Assembly: GCF_001667885.1 (NCBI RefSeq)
Contig: NZ_LZJW01000139.1
Span: forward strand, 1-60,825
Reading direction: 5' to 3'
Length of the DNA stretch: 60,825 nucleotides
DNA from: Mycobacterium scrofulaceum
GTDB lineage: Bacteria > Actinomycetota > Actinomycetes > Mycobacteriales > Mycobacteriaceae
Each line of letters begins with the position of its first letter. The stretch's first letter is position 1. A program made the translations under genes and the position numbers. Positions 53,729 through 60,825 of this stretch are shown here, piece by piece. The notes beneath the pieces are model-generated. The model was not told the DNA's origin. It ran no database searches and was given only the letters and a program-made list of their open reading frames with translations.

Positions 53729-54675
53729 CCGACATCCACGAAGCCGTCGCGGAGATCAAGGCGGCCGGTGGCCCCAAGCCGCGCGCCGGCCGCGACCCGG
53801 TCAACCAGCCGATGGTCAACAACTGGGTGGAGGCCATCGGCGACCGCAACCCCATCTACGTCGACGAGGCAGCGGCCCGGGCCGCCGGGCATCCGGGAAT
53901 CGTGGCCCCGCCGGCCATGATCCAGGTCTGGACCATGTTCGGCCTGAGCGGGGAGCGGCCGAAGGACGACCCGATGGGCCCCATCATGGAGTTGTTCGAC
54001 AACGCCGGCTACATCGGCGTCGTCGCCACCAACTGCGAACAGACCTATCACCGCTACCTGCGGCCCGGCGAACAGGTCAGCATCACCTCGGAGATGGGTG
54101 ACGTGATCGGGCCCAAGCAAACCGGCTTGGGCGAGGGCTACTTCATCAACCAGCACATCATCTGGCGCGTCGGGGACGAGGACGTCGCCGAGATGAACTG
54201 GCGCATCCTGAAATTCAAGCCGCGGGAAGCCGCGTCCGGGCCCGCGGTGCCCGAGGACCTGGACCCCGACGCCATGATGCGCCCTTCCTCGTCGCGGGAT
54301 ACCGCCTTCTTCTGGGAGGGCGTCAAGGCGCACGAACTGAGGATCCAGCGACGGCCCGACGGGAGCCTGCAGCACCCGCCGGTGCCCGCGGTGTGGCAGG
54401 ACAAAGCCGCGCCGATCGATTACGTGGTCGCCAGCGGAAACGGCACGGTGTTCAGCTTCGTCGTTCACCACGCACCGAAGGTGCCCGGTCGTACGCTGCC
54501 CTTCGTCATCGCGCTGGTCGAACTCGAGGAGGGCGTGCGGATGCTGGGCGAGCTGCGTGGCGTCGACCCGGCCACGGTGAAGATCGGAATGCCGGTGCGC
54601 GCAACCTACATCGACTTTCCCGCGGGCGACAGCGGCCCCGAGTGGACGCTGTACGCCTGGGAGCCGCGGGCATGA
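53725..54675 (+). CDS. chsH2: ChsH2, MaoC-like hydratase with DUF35 domain
   Basis: A 316-residue two-domain protein. The N-terminal MaoC-like hot-dog domain (GDRNPIYVDEAAARAAGHPGI) pairs with ChsH1 to hydrate the C22 enoyl-CoA. The C-terminal DUF35/OB-fold domain (about 185-316, with the QHPPVPAVWQD and YVVASGNGTVFSFVVHH blocks) binds Ltp2 in the known aldolase complex. The expected zinc-finger Cys residues are not apparent. The ATG at 53725 overlaps the fadE29 stop. Confidence 0.94.
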   Translation: MTDIHEAVAEIKAAGGPKPRAGRDPVNQPMVNNWVEAIGDRNPIYVDEAAARAAGHPGIVAPPAMIQVWTMFGLSGERPKDDPMGPIMELFDNAGYIGVVATNCEQTYHRYLRPGEQVSITSEMGDVIGPKQTGLGEGYFINQHIIWRVGDEDVAEMNWRILKFKPREAASGPAVPEDLDPDAMMRPSSSRDTAFFWEGVKAHELRIQRRPDGSLQHPPVPAVWQDKAAPIDYVVASGNGTVFSFVVHHAPKVPGRTLPFVIALVELEEGVRMLGELRGVDPATVKIGMPVRATYIDFPAGDSGPEWTLYAWEPRA

Positions 54676-55073
54676 GCGCGCCGGCCATCGAAGTGGGCAC
54701 CGTGTTGCCCGAGCTGAAGCTGCATGGCGACCCGACGTTCATCATCTCGACCGCCATCGCCACCCGCGACTTCCAAGACGTCCACCACGACCGAGATTTG
54801 GCGCAGGCCAAGGGGTCAAAGGACATCTTCGTCAACATCCTCACCGACACCGGCCTGGTGCAGCGCTACGTCACCGACTGGGCGGGTCCGTCGGCGCTGA
54901 TCAAGTCGATCGGGCTGCGACTCGGGGTGCCGTGGTACGCGTATGACACCGTGACCTTCTCCGGTGAGGTGACAGCCGTGGAGGACGGCCTGATCACCGT
55001 GAAGGTGTTCGGCCGCAACAGCCTTGGCGATCACGTTATCGCGACCGTGACGTTGACGATGGGAGACTCTTGA
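54672..55073 (+). CDS. chsH1: ChsH1, MaoC-like enoyl-CoA hydratase subunit
   Basis: A 133-residue hot-dog fold protein carrying the hydratase catalytic region: RDFQDVHHDRDLAQAKGSKDIFVNI contains the (R)-hydratase Asp and His. With ChsH2 it forms the alpha2-beta2 hydratase that adds water at C17/C20 of the pregnadiene-carboxyl-CoA. The ATG overlaps the chsH2 stop. Confidence 0.94.
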   Translation: MSAPAIEVGTVLPELKLHGDPTFIISTAIATRDFQDVHHDRDLAQAKGSKDIFVNILTDTGLVQRYVTDWAGPSALIKSIGLRLGVPWYAYDTVTFSGEVTAVEDGLITVKVFGRNSLGDHVIATVTLTMGDS

Positions 55074-56242
55074 TGTTGTCGGGCAAGGCTGCGATCGTCG
55101 GCATCGGCGCCACCGACTTCTCGAAGGATTCCGGTCGAAGCGAATTGCGGTTGGCGGCCGAGGCCGTGCTGGACGCGTTGGACGACGCGGGCCTTTCGCC
55201 GTCGGACGTCGACGGGCTGACCACGTTCACGATGGACACCAACAACGAGACCGCGGTGGCCCGCGCGGTCGGCATCGGTGACCTGAAGTTCTTCTCGCAG
55301 ATCGGGTATGGCGGCGGTGCCGCGTGCGCGACGGTCCAGCAGGCGGCGATGGCCGTCGCGACCGGGGTGGCCGATGTGGTGGTGGCGTACCGGGCGTTCA
55401 ATGAGCGGTCGGGCATGCGGTTCGGCCAGGTGCAGACCCGGTTGGCGGGAGACGCTCGCGCGCAAGCCGATTCGACCGCGGCCGACAATTCGTTCTCCTA
55501 CCCGCACGGTCTCTCCACGCCGGCCGCCCAGGTCGCCATGATCGCCCAGCGGTACATGCACTTGTCCGGCGCGACCAGTCGCGACTTCGGCGTCATCTCG
55601 GTGGCTGACCGCAAGCACGCCGCCAAGAACCCGAAGGCGTACTTCTACGAGAAGCCGATAACCATTGAGGACCATCAGAATTCGCGGTGGATCGCCGAGC
55701 CGCTTCGGCTGCTCGACTGCTGCCAGGAGACGGACGGCGCGGTGGCGATCGTGGTGACCTCGCCGGAGCGTGCGCGCGACCTCAAGCAGCGACCGGCCGT
55801 CATCGAGGCGGCGTCGCAGGGCTCGAGCCCCGACCAGTACACGATGGTCAGCTATTACCGGCCCGAACTCGGTCTGCCCGAGATGGGCGTGGTGGGGCGG
55901 CAGCTGTGGCAACAGTCCGGCCTTTCGCCGTCGGACATCCAGACCGCCATCCTGTACGACCACTTCACCCCCTTCACGCTGATTCAGTTGGAGGAGTTGG
56001 GTTTCTGCGGCAAGGGCGAGGCCAAGGACTTCATCGCCGACGGCGCGATCGAGGTGGGCGGCCGGCTGCCCATCAACACGCATGGCGGTCAACTCGGTGA
56101 GGCCTACATCCACGGAATGAACGGCATCGCCGAGGGTGTGCGGCAATTGCGGGGGACCTCGGTCAACCCGGTTCCCGACGTCGAGCACGTCCTTGTCACC
56201 GCGGGAACCGGCGTCCCCACCTCGGGCCTCATCCTCGGCTAG
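55073..56242 (+). CDS. ltp2: Ltp2, steroid side-chain retro-aldolase
   Basis: Cleaves 17-hydroxy-3-oxo-pregnene-20-carboxyl-CoA to androstenedione and propionyl-CoA, in complex with the ChsH2 DUF35 domain. The 389-residue thiolase-like protein lacks the thiolase active-site Cys: the region GYGGGAACATVQQAAMA replaces it, and the end has INTHGGQLGEAYIHGMNG. The ATG at 55073 overlaps the chsH1 stop. Last gene of the cyp125 operon; a palindrome follows at 56278. Confidence 0.95.
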   Translation: MLSGKAAIVGIGATDFSKDSGRSELRLAAEAVLDALDDAGLSPSDVDGLTTFTMDTNNETAVARAVGIGDLKFFSQIGYGGGAACATVQQAAMAVATGVADVVVAYRAFNERSGMRFGQVQTRLAGDARAQADSTAADNSFSYPHGLSTPAAQVAMIAQRYMHLSGATSRDFGVISVADRKHAAKNPKAYFYEKPITIEDHQNSRWIAEPLRLLDCCQETDGAVAIVVTSPERARDLKQRPAVIEAASQGSSPDQYTMVSYYRPELGLPEMGVVGRQLWQQSGLSPSDIQTAILYDHFTPFTLIQLEELGFCGKGEAKDFIADGAIEVGGRLPINTHGGQLGEAYIHGMNGIAEGVRQLRGTSVNPVPDVEHVLVTAGTGVPTSGLILG

Positions 56243-56277
56243 GCCTCCGGCCTGCTTACCTCCCTTCCCCTTCGCGC

Positions 56278-56333
56278 CGAGTGTGCAGTTAGTTTCACGC
56301 TCAGCGTCGAGTGTGAAACTAACTGCACGCTCG
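56278..56333. repeat. Palindrome, left flank of the DUF559 gene
   Basis: Arms at 56278-56301 and 56310-56333 (24 bases each) pair except at two G-T wobble positions around an 8-base loop (CAGCGTCG). The left arm begins CGAGTGTGCAGTTAGTTTCA. It lies 36 bases after the ltp2 stop and 44 bases before the DUF559 gene. Could also terminate the cyp125 operon. Confidence 0.9.
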
Positions 56334-56377
56334 ACCAGTGAAGTGACGACGCGATCGACTCATGCGACGCTGCGGTC

Positions 56378-57217
56378 GTGGGTGAGCCGTTCCTTGGCAG
56401 TGAGGCCATTGCTCGAGGCGCGCTAACCCGGGGTCAATTGTCCAATGGATACACCCGGCTTTTCCGGGACGTGTACGTCAGTCGGGATGCCGACGTTACG
56501 GCCGCGCTGCGCGCGCGGGCGGGATGGCTGTGGACTGGGCGTCAGGGTGTGGTCGCCGGGTTCTCCGCCGCGGCGCTGCATGGGAGCAAATGGGTGGAGG
56601 GTGGGACAGTGGTGGACCTCATTCACGACAACCGCCACCATCAAGCGGGGATCCGGGCTCACGGGGACCGTATCGAGGAAGACGAGATCACCGCCATCGA
56701 GGGGATTTCCGTTACCTCCGCAGCCAGAACGGCTCTCGATATCGGCTGCTGGTATCCGATTACCGCCGCGGTTGCGGGCATCGACGCTTTGGCTCGCGCA
56801 ACACGAATCAAGGCCGTGGATGTCGAGCTGCTCGCGGAGCGGTACGCGGGCCGCCGAGGCATCGTGCAGGCAAGGGAAGCCATCGCACTCTTCGATAGTG
56901 GGGCGCAGTCTCCGAAGGAGTCATGGCTGCGCATTGTGCTCGTCCAGGCAGGATTACCGCCGCCTCAGACGCAGATCGCGGTCTTCGATCACTTCGGTGA
57001 GCCGGTGGCTTATCTGGATATGGGGTGGGAGGAGTTGAAAGTTGCGGTCGAGTATGACGGTGAGCAACACCGCAATGACCGTCGGCAATACACCTGGGAC
57101 GTCCGGAGATTGGAAAGGCTTGAGCGTCTGGGATGGATCGTCATTCGGGTGGTCGCTGGTGACCGCCCCGCCGATATCGTCCGACGAGTGCGCGCCGCCC
57201 GTGCCCGTCGAGCGTGA
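56378..57217 (+). CDS. DUF559 (Vsr-like) nuclease-fold protein with AbiEi-type N-terminus
   Basis: A 279-residue protein. The N-terminal region (about 1-60) resembles the winged-helix of AbiEi-type transcriptional regulators (AIARGALTRGQLSNGYTRLFRD, then VYVSRD). The C-terminal DUF559 domain (about 185-275) has a PD-(D/E)xK-like core: Asp in VAYLDMGWEELKVAVEYDG, EQHRNDRRQYTWDVRR, and GWIVIRVVAGD. Likely a DNA-binding nuclease-like protein; no toxin partner is adjacent. The GTG at 56378 has only a weak ribosome site. Its stop codon lies inside the right palindrome at 57209. Confidence 0.82.
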   Translation: MGEPFLGSEAIARGALTRGQLSNGYTRLFRDVYVSRDADVTAALRARAGWLWTGRQGVVAGFSAAALHGSKWVEGGTVVDLIHDNRHHQAGIRAHGDRIEEDEITAIEGISVTSAARTALDIGCWYPITAAVAGIDALARATRIKAVDVELLAERYAGRRGIVQAREAIALFDSGAQSPKESWLRIVLVQAGLPPPQTQIAVFDHFGEPVAYLDMGWEELKVAVEYDGEQHRNDRRQYTWDVRRLERLERLGWIVIRVVAGDRPADIVRRVRAARARRA

Positions 57218-57264
57218 AGTTAGTTTCACGCTGGCAGGCGAACGTGAAACTAACTTCACGCTCG
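57209..57264. repeat. Palindrome, right flank of the DUF559 gene
   Basis: Arms at 57209-57232 and 57241-57264 pair with one mismatch around an 8-base loop (GGCAGGCG). The left arm begins CGAGCGTGAAGTTAGTTTCA, nearly the same as the copy at 56278, and arm and loop lengths are identical. It overlaps the last codon and stop of the DUF559 gene. Confidence 0.9.
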
Positions 57265-57304
57265 GGTGAGCCCCGAGCTGGCCGCACCCTCGAGGCGAGA
57301 AGAC

Positions 57305-58165
57305 CTAAGCCGGGACCAGCTCGACGCCGCTGAGCACCACAGCGTTGTCGCGCGAAGGCGCGACAACGCCGGCCACGAAACGGCCATCTTCTTTCCACAC
57401 GTTGACGCGCAGCGTCTCGCCGGGGAACGCCACGCCGGCGAAGCGGGCGCCGTAGGCGGCCACCGCGCCGGCGTCGCCGTCCAGCAACGTGTCGACGATC
57501 GCCTTGCATGTCATGCCGTAGGTGCACAAGCCATGCAGGATCGGCTGCGAAAAGCCGGCGGCCGCAGCGAATTCGGGGTCGGAGTGTAGCGGGTTACGAT
57601 CCCCGCAGAGCCGGTAGAGCAGCGCCTGCTGCGGCAGGATCGGCATCGCGACCTCCACATCGGGCGCCCGGTCGGGCGCCGCGTCCGACGTCGAAGGCCC
57701 GCGCTCGCCGCCGAAGCCGCCCTCACCGCGAGCGAAGATCGAACGCCGCTGCGTCCACAGCAGCGTGCCGTCGGGCGCGGTGACGGTCGTCTCGCTCCAG
57801 ATGACCGCGGCTTTGCCCTTGTCCCAGATGTCGGTGAACCGGGTGACGGCGCGGGCCGAACCGGACGGTGGGAGCGGGCCGGGCACCTCCACCCGCTCGC
57901 TGGCGTGCAGCACCCTGCCCAGTTCGATGTCGATGCCGGGGAACTGCACGGTCGGAGGCTTGGTCATGTGGAAGGACGCCGCCACGTTGCCGAACGTCGG
58001 CAGCACCTGCGGTGTGTCGTCCACCAGGTAGCGCAGTTCGCGTGGGTCCATCGGATCCTTGCCGGCGCCCAACCCCAAGTGGTAGAGCTGCACGTCGCTG
58101 CTCGTCCACGAGAAATCGATGGGGTCCAGCTCGGCCGCCAGTGCGACGTCTACATCGATCGGCAT
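57305..58165 (-). CDS. hsd4B: Hsd4B, MaoC-type enoyl-CoA hydratase 2 (Rv3538-like)
   Basis: A 286-residue double-hot-dog (R)-specific enoyl-CoA hydratase like the hydratase part of peroxisomal MFE-2; in sterol degradation it is placed in early side-chain beta-oxidation. The catalytic block is in the second domain: YRLCGDRNPLHSDPEFAAAAGF, then ILHGLCTYG. The ATG at 58165 overlaps the kstD stop, so kstD-hsd4B form an operon under the KstR box at 59849. Confidence 0.93.
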   Translation of the reverse strand: MPIDVDVALAAELDPIDFSWTSSDVQLYHLGLGAGKDPMDPRELRYLVDDTPQVLPTFGNVAASFHMTKPPTVQFPGIDIELGRVLHASERVEVPGPLPPSGSARAVTRFTDIWDKGKAAVIWSETTVTAPDGTLLWTQRRSIFARGEGGFGGERGPSTSDAAPDRAPDVEVAMPILPQQALLYRLCGDRNPLHSDPEFAAAAGFSQPILHGLCTYGMTCKAIVDTLLDGDAGAVAAYGARFAGVAFPGETLRVNVWKEDGRFVAGVVAPSRDNAVVLSGVELVPA

Positions 58166-59856
58166 CAGCGTGCCCCCGCAATGTGCAGTGCGGCCAGGTA
58201 ACCGAAAGTCATCGCCGGGCCGATGGTTCCGCCCGGACCCGGATAGGTGTGGCCCATCACCGGGGCGCTGACATTGCCTGCGGCGTAGAGCCCTTCGATG
58301 ATCGAGCCGTCGTCGCGCAACGCACGGCCGTGGATGTCGGTGCGGACGCCGCCCTTGGTGCCCAGGTCGCCGGGCACCATCTTGGCGGCGTAATACGGGG
58401 CATGGGCCAGCTCGCCCAGGTTGGGATTCGGCTTGTTGGTCGGGTCGCCGTAGTAGCGGTCGTACGCGCTCTCGCCGCGGTGGAAGTCCTCGTCGACGCC
58501 GGAGCGGGCGAAGCCGTTGAAGCGCGCCACCGTCGCGGTGAAGTCCGCGACCGGCAGGCCGGCCTTCTGCGCCAGCTCCTCGAGCGTATCGGCCTGGATA
58601 ATTACCCCCGATTCCAGCCATTTGCGGGGAATGCGTTGTCCGGGCTGCAATCCCGCGAAGATGTAGCGGTCGCGGTATTGCTGGTCGAACACCAGCCACG
58701 CCGGAATGTTCTCGCCCGGCCCGGGGCCCTGACCGAATTGCCCGCCGTACATGTGGTGGCAGGCCTCGACGTAGGGCATCGACTCGTTCATGAACCGCTT
58801 GCCCGACATGTTGACGATGATCGATCCCGGCGAATTGCGCTCCGACAACGCGAACCACGGCGCACCCACCAGCGGCACGGTCGGGCCCCACCAGGCGTCT
58901 TCCATCAGTTCGAGTGCGGCGCCGAGCTTTTCGGCGGCGACGATGCCGTCGCCGGTGTTGGCCTTGGCGCCGACCGTCCACTCGGTGGTGATCGGCGCGC
59001 GCTGATACTTCACCCGCATCTGCTCGTTGTGCTCGAAACCGCCGGAGGCGAGGATCACCCCGCGCCGGGCGCGGATCAGCCGCGGTTCGGCTGATTCCGA
59101 TGCGCCGGTGTCGCGGACATATACACCGCGCACCACGCCATCCTCGACGTACAGGTCGGTCAGCGCGGTGTTGAGCAGCACCGGGACGCCGGCCTGCTGC
59201 AACCCGATCCGCAGCGGGCCGATCAACGCCCGGCCCATGCCGACGAGGTTCTTACCGGTCGCCTTCGCCCACATGGTGCGGGCGCCGACCTTCAGGCTGC
59301 GCAGCACGCCCCGCGGGTGCCGCTTCAGCTGGTTCAACCGCACGTAGTCCTGTTGCATCACAACGACGTTGAGCGGCACCTTGCCGTATGCCGGTTCGAG
59401 CCCGGGCATGTCGGCGCCCAGCTTTCGCGCGTCGAACGGTTTGGGCTCGATCGAACGTCCCTCGGCGCGACCGCCCGGCGCCTCCGGGTAGTAGTCGGAG
59501 TAGCGCGGAACCCAGCACATCTTCAGCGGGGTGTGCTTCAACACGAACGAGAGCATCTCGGGCCCGCGCTCGAGGTAGGTGTCGATGCGTTCCGGCTCGA
59601 CGACGTTGCCGACGATGCCGTGCAGGTAGGTCCTGGCAGCCTCGGGATTGTCGCGGACGCCGTCACGCTTGAGCACCTCATTGTTGGGAATCCAGACGCC
59701 ACCACCAGACCGGGCGGTGGAGCCACCGAAGTGCGCAGCCTTCTCGATGACTACTGTGGAAAGTCCCCGGTGAGCGGCGGTAAGGGCAGCCACCATGCCG
59801 GCTCCGCCGCTCCCGACCACGACGACGTCGAGCTCCTGTGCTGTCATGTAGAACAC
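58165..59856 (-). CDS. kstD: KstD, 3-ketosteroid delta1-dehydrogenase
   Basis: FAD enzyme that introduces the C1-C2 double bond in ring A, needed for ring B opening. The 563-residue protein matches M. tuberculosis KstD closely: VVVGSGGAGMVAALTAAHRG near the start, GGSTARSGGGVWIPNN, the substrate Tyr region MPYVEACHHMYGG, and GPGGTIGPAMTFGYLAALH. GTG at 59856 gives MFYMTAQ and the family length of 563, but overlaps the KstR operator; ATG at 59847 (MTAQ) would avoid that. Divergent from hsaE. Confidence 0.95.
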   Translation of the reverse strand: MFYMTAQELDVVVVGSGGAGMVAALTAAHRGLSTVVIEKAAHFGGSTARSGGGVWIPNNEVLKRDGVRDNPEAARTYLHGIVGNVVEPERIDTYLERGPEMLSFVLKHTPLKMCWVPRYSDYYPEAPGGRAEGRSIEPKPFDARKLGADMPGLEPAYGKVPLNVVVMQQDYVRLNQLKRHPRGVLRSLKVGARTMWAKATGKNLVGMGRALIGPLRIGLQQAGVPVLLNTALTDLYVEDGVVRGVYVRDTGASESAEPRLIRARRGVILASGGFEHNEQMRVKYQRAPITTEWTVGAKANTGDGIVAAEKLGAALELMEDAWWGPTVPLVGAPWFALSERNSPGSIIVNMSGKRFMNESMPYVEACHHMYGGQFGQGPGPGENIPAWLVFDQQYRDRYIFAGLQPGQRIPRKWLESGVIIQADTLEELAQKAGLPVADFTATVARFNGFARSGVDEDFHRGESAYDRYYGDPTNKPNPNLGELAHAPYYAAKMVPGDLGTKGGVRTDIHGRALRDDGSIIEGLYAAGNVSAPVMGHTYPGPGGTIGPAMTFGYLAALHIAGAR

Positions 59857-59862
59857 GTTATA
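59849..59862. promoter_or_regulatory. KstR operator (kstD/hsaE)
   Basis: TAGAACACGTTATA fits the KstR consensus. It covers the first kstD codons if GTG 59856 is used, and is 58 bases upstream of the hsaE ATG. Confidence 0.92.
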
Positions 59863-59919
59863 GAATTGCCCGGGCCGGGCGCTACTGGGCCGGTCACACG
59901 AACGAGGGGACTTCTGCAG

Positions 59920-60705
59920 ATGCTCAGTGTTGCGACACGAGACGAGCTTGCTGCCGACCTGGCGCAGGCTGAGCGGAGCCGCTCACCGATCGCTCCGCTG
60001 ACCGCCGTTCACCCGGACATCGACGTCGTCGACGCCTATGAGATCCAGCTGATAAACATCCGCCAGCGGGTGGCCGAGGGTGCCCGCGTGCTGGGGCACA
60101 AGGTTGGCCTGTCGTCGAAGGCGATCCAGCAGATGATGGGGGTCGACGAGCCCGATTACGGGCATTTGCTCGACGAGATGCAATTGTTCGAAGACACCCC
60201 GGTGAAGGCGAGCCGTTATCTGTGGCCGCGGGTCGAGGTCGAGGTCGGGTTCATCCTCAACGCCGACTTGCCCGGGGCCGACTGCACCGAGGACGACGTG
60301 CTGGCGGCCACCGAGGCGCTGGTGCCGTCGATCGAGTTGATCGACACCCGGATCACCGACTGGAAGATCGAGTTGTGCGACACGATCGCCGACAACGCGT
60401 CGTCGGCGGGGTTCGTGCTGGGGCAGGCGCGCGTCTCCCCGAGCGACGTCGACATCAAAGGGATTGATGCGGTGCTGAGCTGCAACGGTGAGGTCGTCGC
60501 CAAGGGCCGCACCGACGCGGTGCTGGGCAACCCCGTGACCGCGGTGGCCTGGCTGGCCCGCAAGGTAGAGGGCTTCGGCGTGCGGCTGCGCAAGGGCGAC
60601 CTGGTGCTTCCGGGATCCTGCACGCGCGCGATCGACGCGCACGCCGGCGACGAATTTGTGGCGGACTTCACGGGCCTGGGGTCTGTTCATTTGTCATTCG
60701 AATAG
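59920..60705 (+). CDS. hsaE: HsaE, 2-hydroxypentadienoate-type hydratase
   Basis: Hydrates 2-hydroxyhexa-2,4-dienoate, the HsaD product from ring A, to 4-hydroxy-2-oxohexanoate. The 261-residue protein of the fumarylacetoacetate-hydrolase-like hydratase family (MhpD type) has GHKVGLSSKAIQQMMGVDEPD, the metal-binding RVEVEVGFIL and ELIDTRITDWK, and LPGSCTRAIDAHAGD. The ATG is at 59920. First gene of hsaE-hsaG-hsaF. Confidence 0.94.
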   Translation: MLSVATRDELAADLAQAERSRSPIAPLTAVHPDIDVVDAYEIQLINIRQRVAEGARVLGHKVGLSSKAIQQMMGVDEPDYGHLLDEMQLFEDTPVKASRYLWPRVEVEVGFILNADLPGADCTEDDVLAATEALVPSIELIDTRITDWKIELCDTIADNASSAGFVLGQARVSPSDVDIKGIDAVLSCNGEVVAKGRTDAVLGNPVTAVAWLARKVEGFGVRLRKGDLVLPGSCTRAIDAHAGDEFVADFTGLGSVHLSFE

Positions 60706-60759
60706 GCTCGGATTAAATCATCGGACTTAAATAGCGAGAGCCTCGCGAAGGAGCGTCAC

Positions 60760-60825
60760 ATGCCGGCTAAGGCGAGTGTGGCCATTGTCGGGTCGGGAAA
60801 CATCAGCACTGACCTGCTCTACAAG
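60760..60825 (+). CDS. hsaG: HsaG, acylating aldehyde dehydrogenase (cut by window end)
   Basis: Only the first 22 residues are in the window: ASVAIVGSGNISTDLLYK is the NAD-binding start of the MhpF/BphJ-type propionaldehyde dehydrogenase. GAAGGAG precedes the ATG at 60760. In the known pathway it converts propanal from the HsaF aldolase to propionyl-CoA. Gene order hsaE-hsaG agrees with Rv3536c-Rv3535c; hsaF should follow. Confidence 0.92.
   Translation, partial: MPAKASVAIVGSGNISTDLLYK

Noticed and set aside
56378..57217. Type IV toxin-antitoxin antitoxin
   Set aside because: Only the N-terminus resembles AbiEi; there is no AbiEii nucleotidyltransferase toxin beside it, and the C-terminus is DUF559.
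57868..59094. 408-codon plus-strand frame across hsd4B and kstD
   Set aside because: Antisense shadow; both genes underneath have conserved full-length products.

Overview
The window is high-G+C actinobacterial DNA from a Mycobacterium outside the tuberculosis complex. About 45 kb of it is a large part of the mycobacterial cholesterol-catabolism locus, in the order of M. tuberculosis Rv3578-Rv3535c but inverted. The PPE63, PPE64, fdxB and Rv3555c genes that interrupt the M. tuberculosis locus are absent, and several genes that species lacks are inserted. Strain identity cannot be fixed from the sequence alone.

Left part (1-12921). The window opens on a broken glycerophosphodiesterase gene whose N-terminal and C-terminal coding pieces lie on opposite strands. 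A FAD monooxygenase, a large LuxR/LAL ATPase regulator and a small antibiotic-monooxygenase-fold-like protein follow. A 16-bp dyad built on GTAGTCG(G/A)CTAC sits upstream of both presumed target genes. Next are an ArsB2-like transporter, a metallo-beta-lactamase-fold protein, an orphan PxpA (LamB/YcsF) protein and the lipoprotein LppH. A three-gene zinc-type ABC transporter with a Zur-like operator and a LacI-family regulator (Rv3575c type) complete this part.

Sterol block 1 (12935-21431). kstR, fadE34, an Rv3572-like secreted protein, kshB and hsaA-hsaD-hsaC-hsaB are present, with KstR operators at 13745, 17772 and 17840. These genes carry out ring B opening (KshB as reductase) and ring A meta-cleavage (HsaA-D).

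Insertion (21428-26453). A coiled-coil membrane protein, a four-helix membrane protein, a Ser/Thr kinase with an external kelch propeller and a DsbA-like protein with a CPFS motif separate hsaB from nat.

Sterol block 2 (26548-43266, KstR2 regulon). nat is followed by aspB-fadE33-fadE32-fadE31-fadD3 (minus strand) and fadE30-ipdF-kstR2-fadA6 (plus strand). After a SatD/membrane-protein pair and a Ddn-family protein come ipdC-ipdB-ipdA-echA20 and a divergent SDR gene. Three KstR2 boxes (33175, 35155, 42451) control degradation of the C/D-ring remnant (HIP).

Rearranged segment (43281-49017). A second SDR (Rv3548c type) is followed by a secreted protein, a decayed ddn fragment joined to a second copy of the SDR 3' end, a split-barrel oxidoreductase, a cytochrome P450, two tandem ddn genes and a SnoaL-like protein. 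The arrangement looks like an old tandem duplication later filled with different genes.

Sterol block 3 (49025-60825). fadA5 is divergent from cyp125-fadE28-fadE29-chsH2-chsH1-ltp2, which degrade the side chain. A DUF559 nuclease-like gene bounded by two palindromes of identical design (24-bp arms, 8-nt loops) follows. Last come hsd4B-kstD (minus strand) and divergent hsaE and hsaG, the latter cut by the window end. No tRNA, rRNA, CRISPR array, transposase or PPE gene was found.
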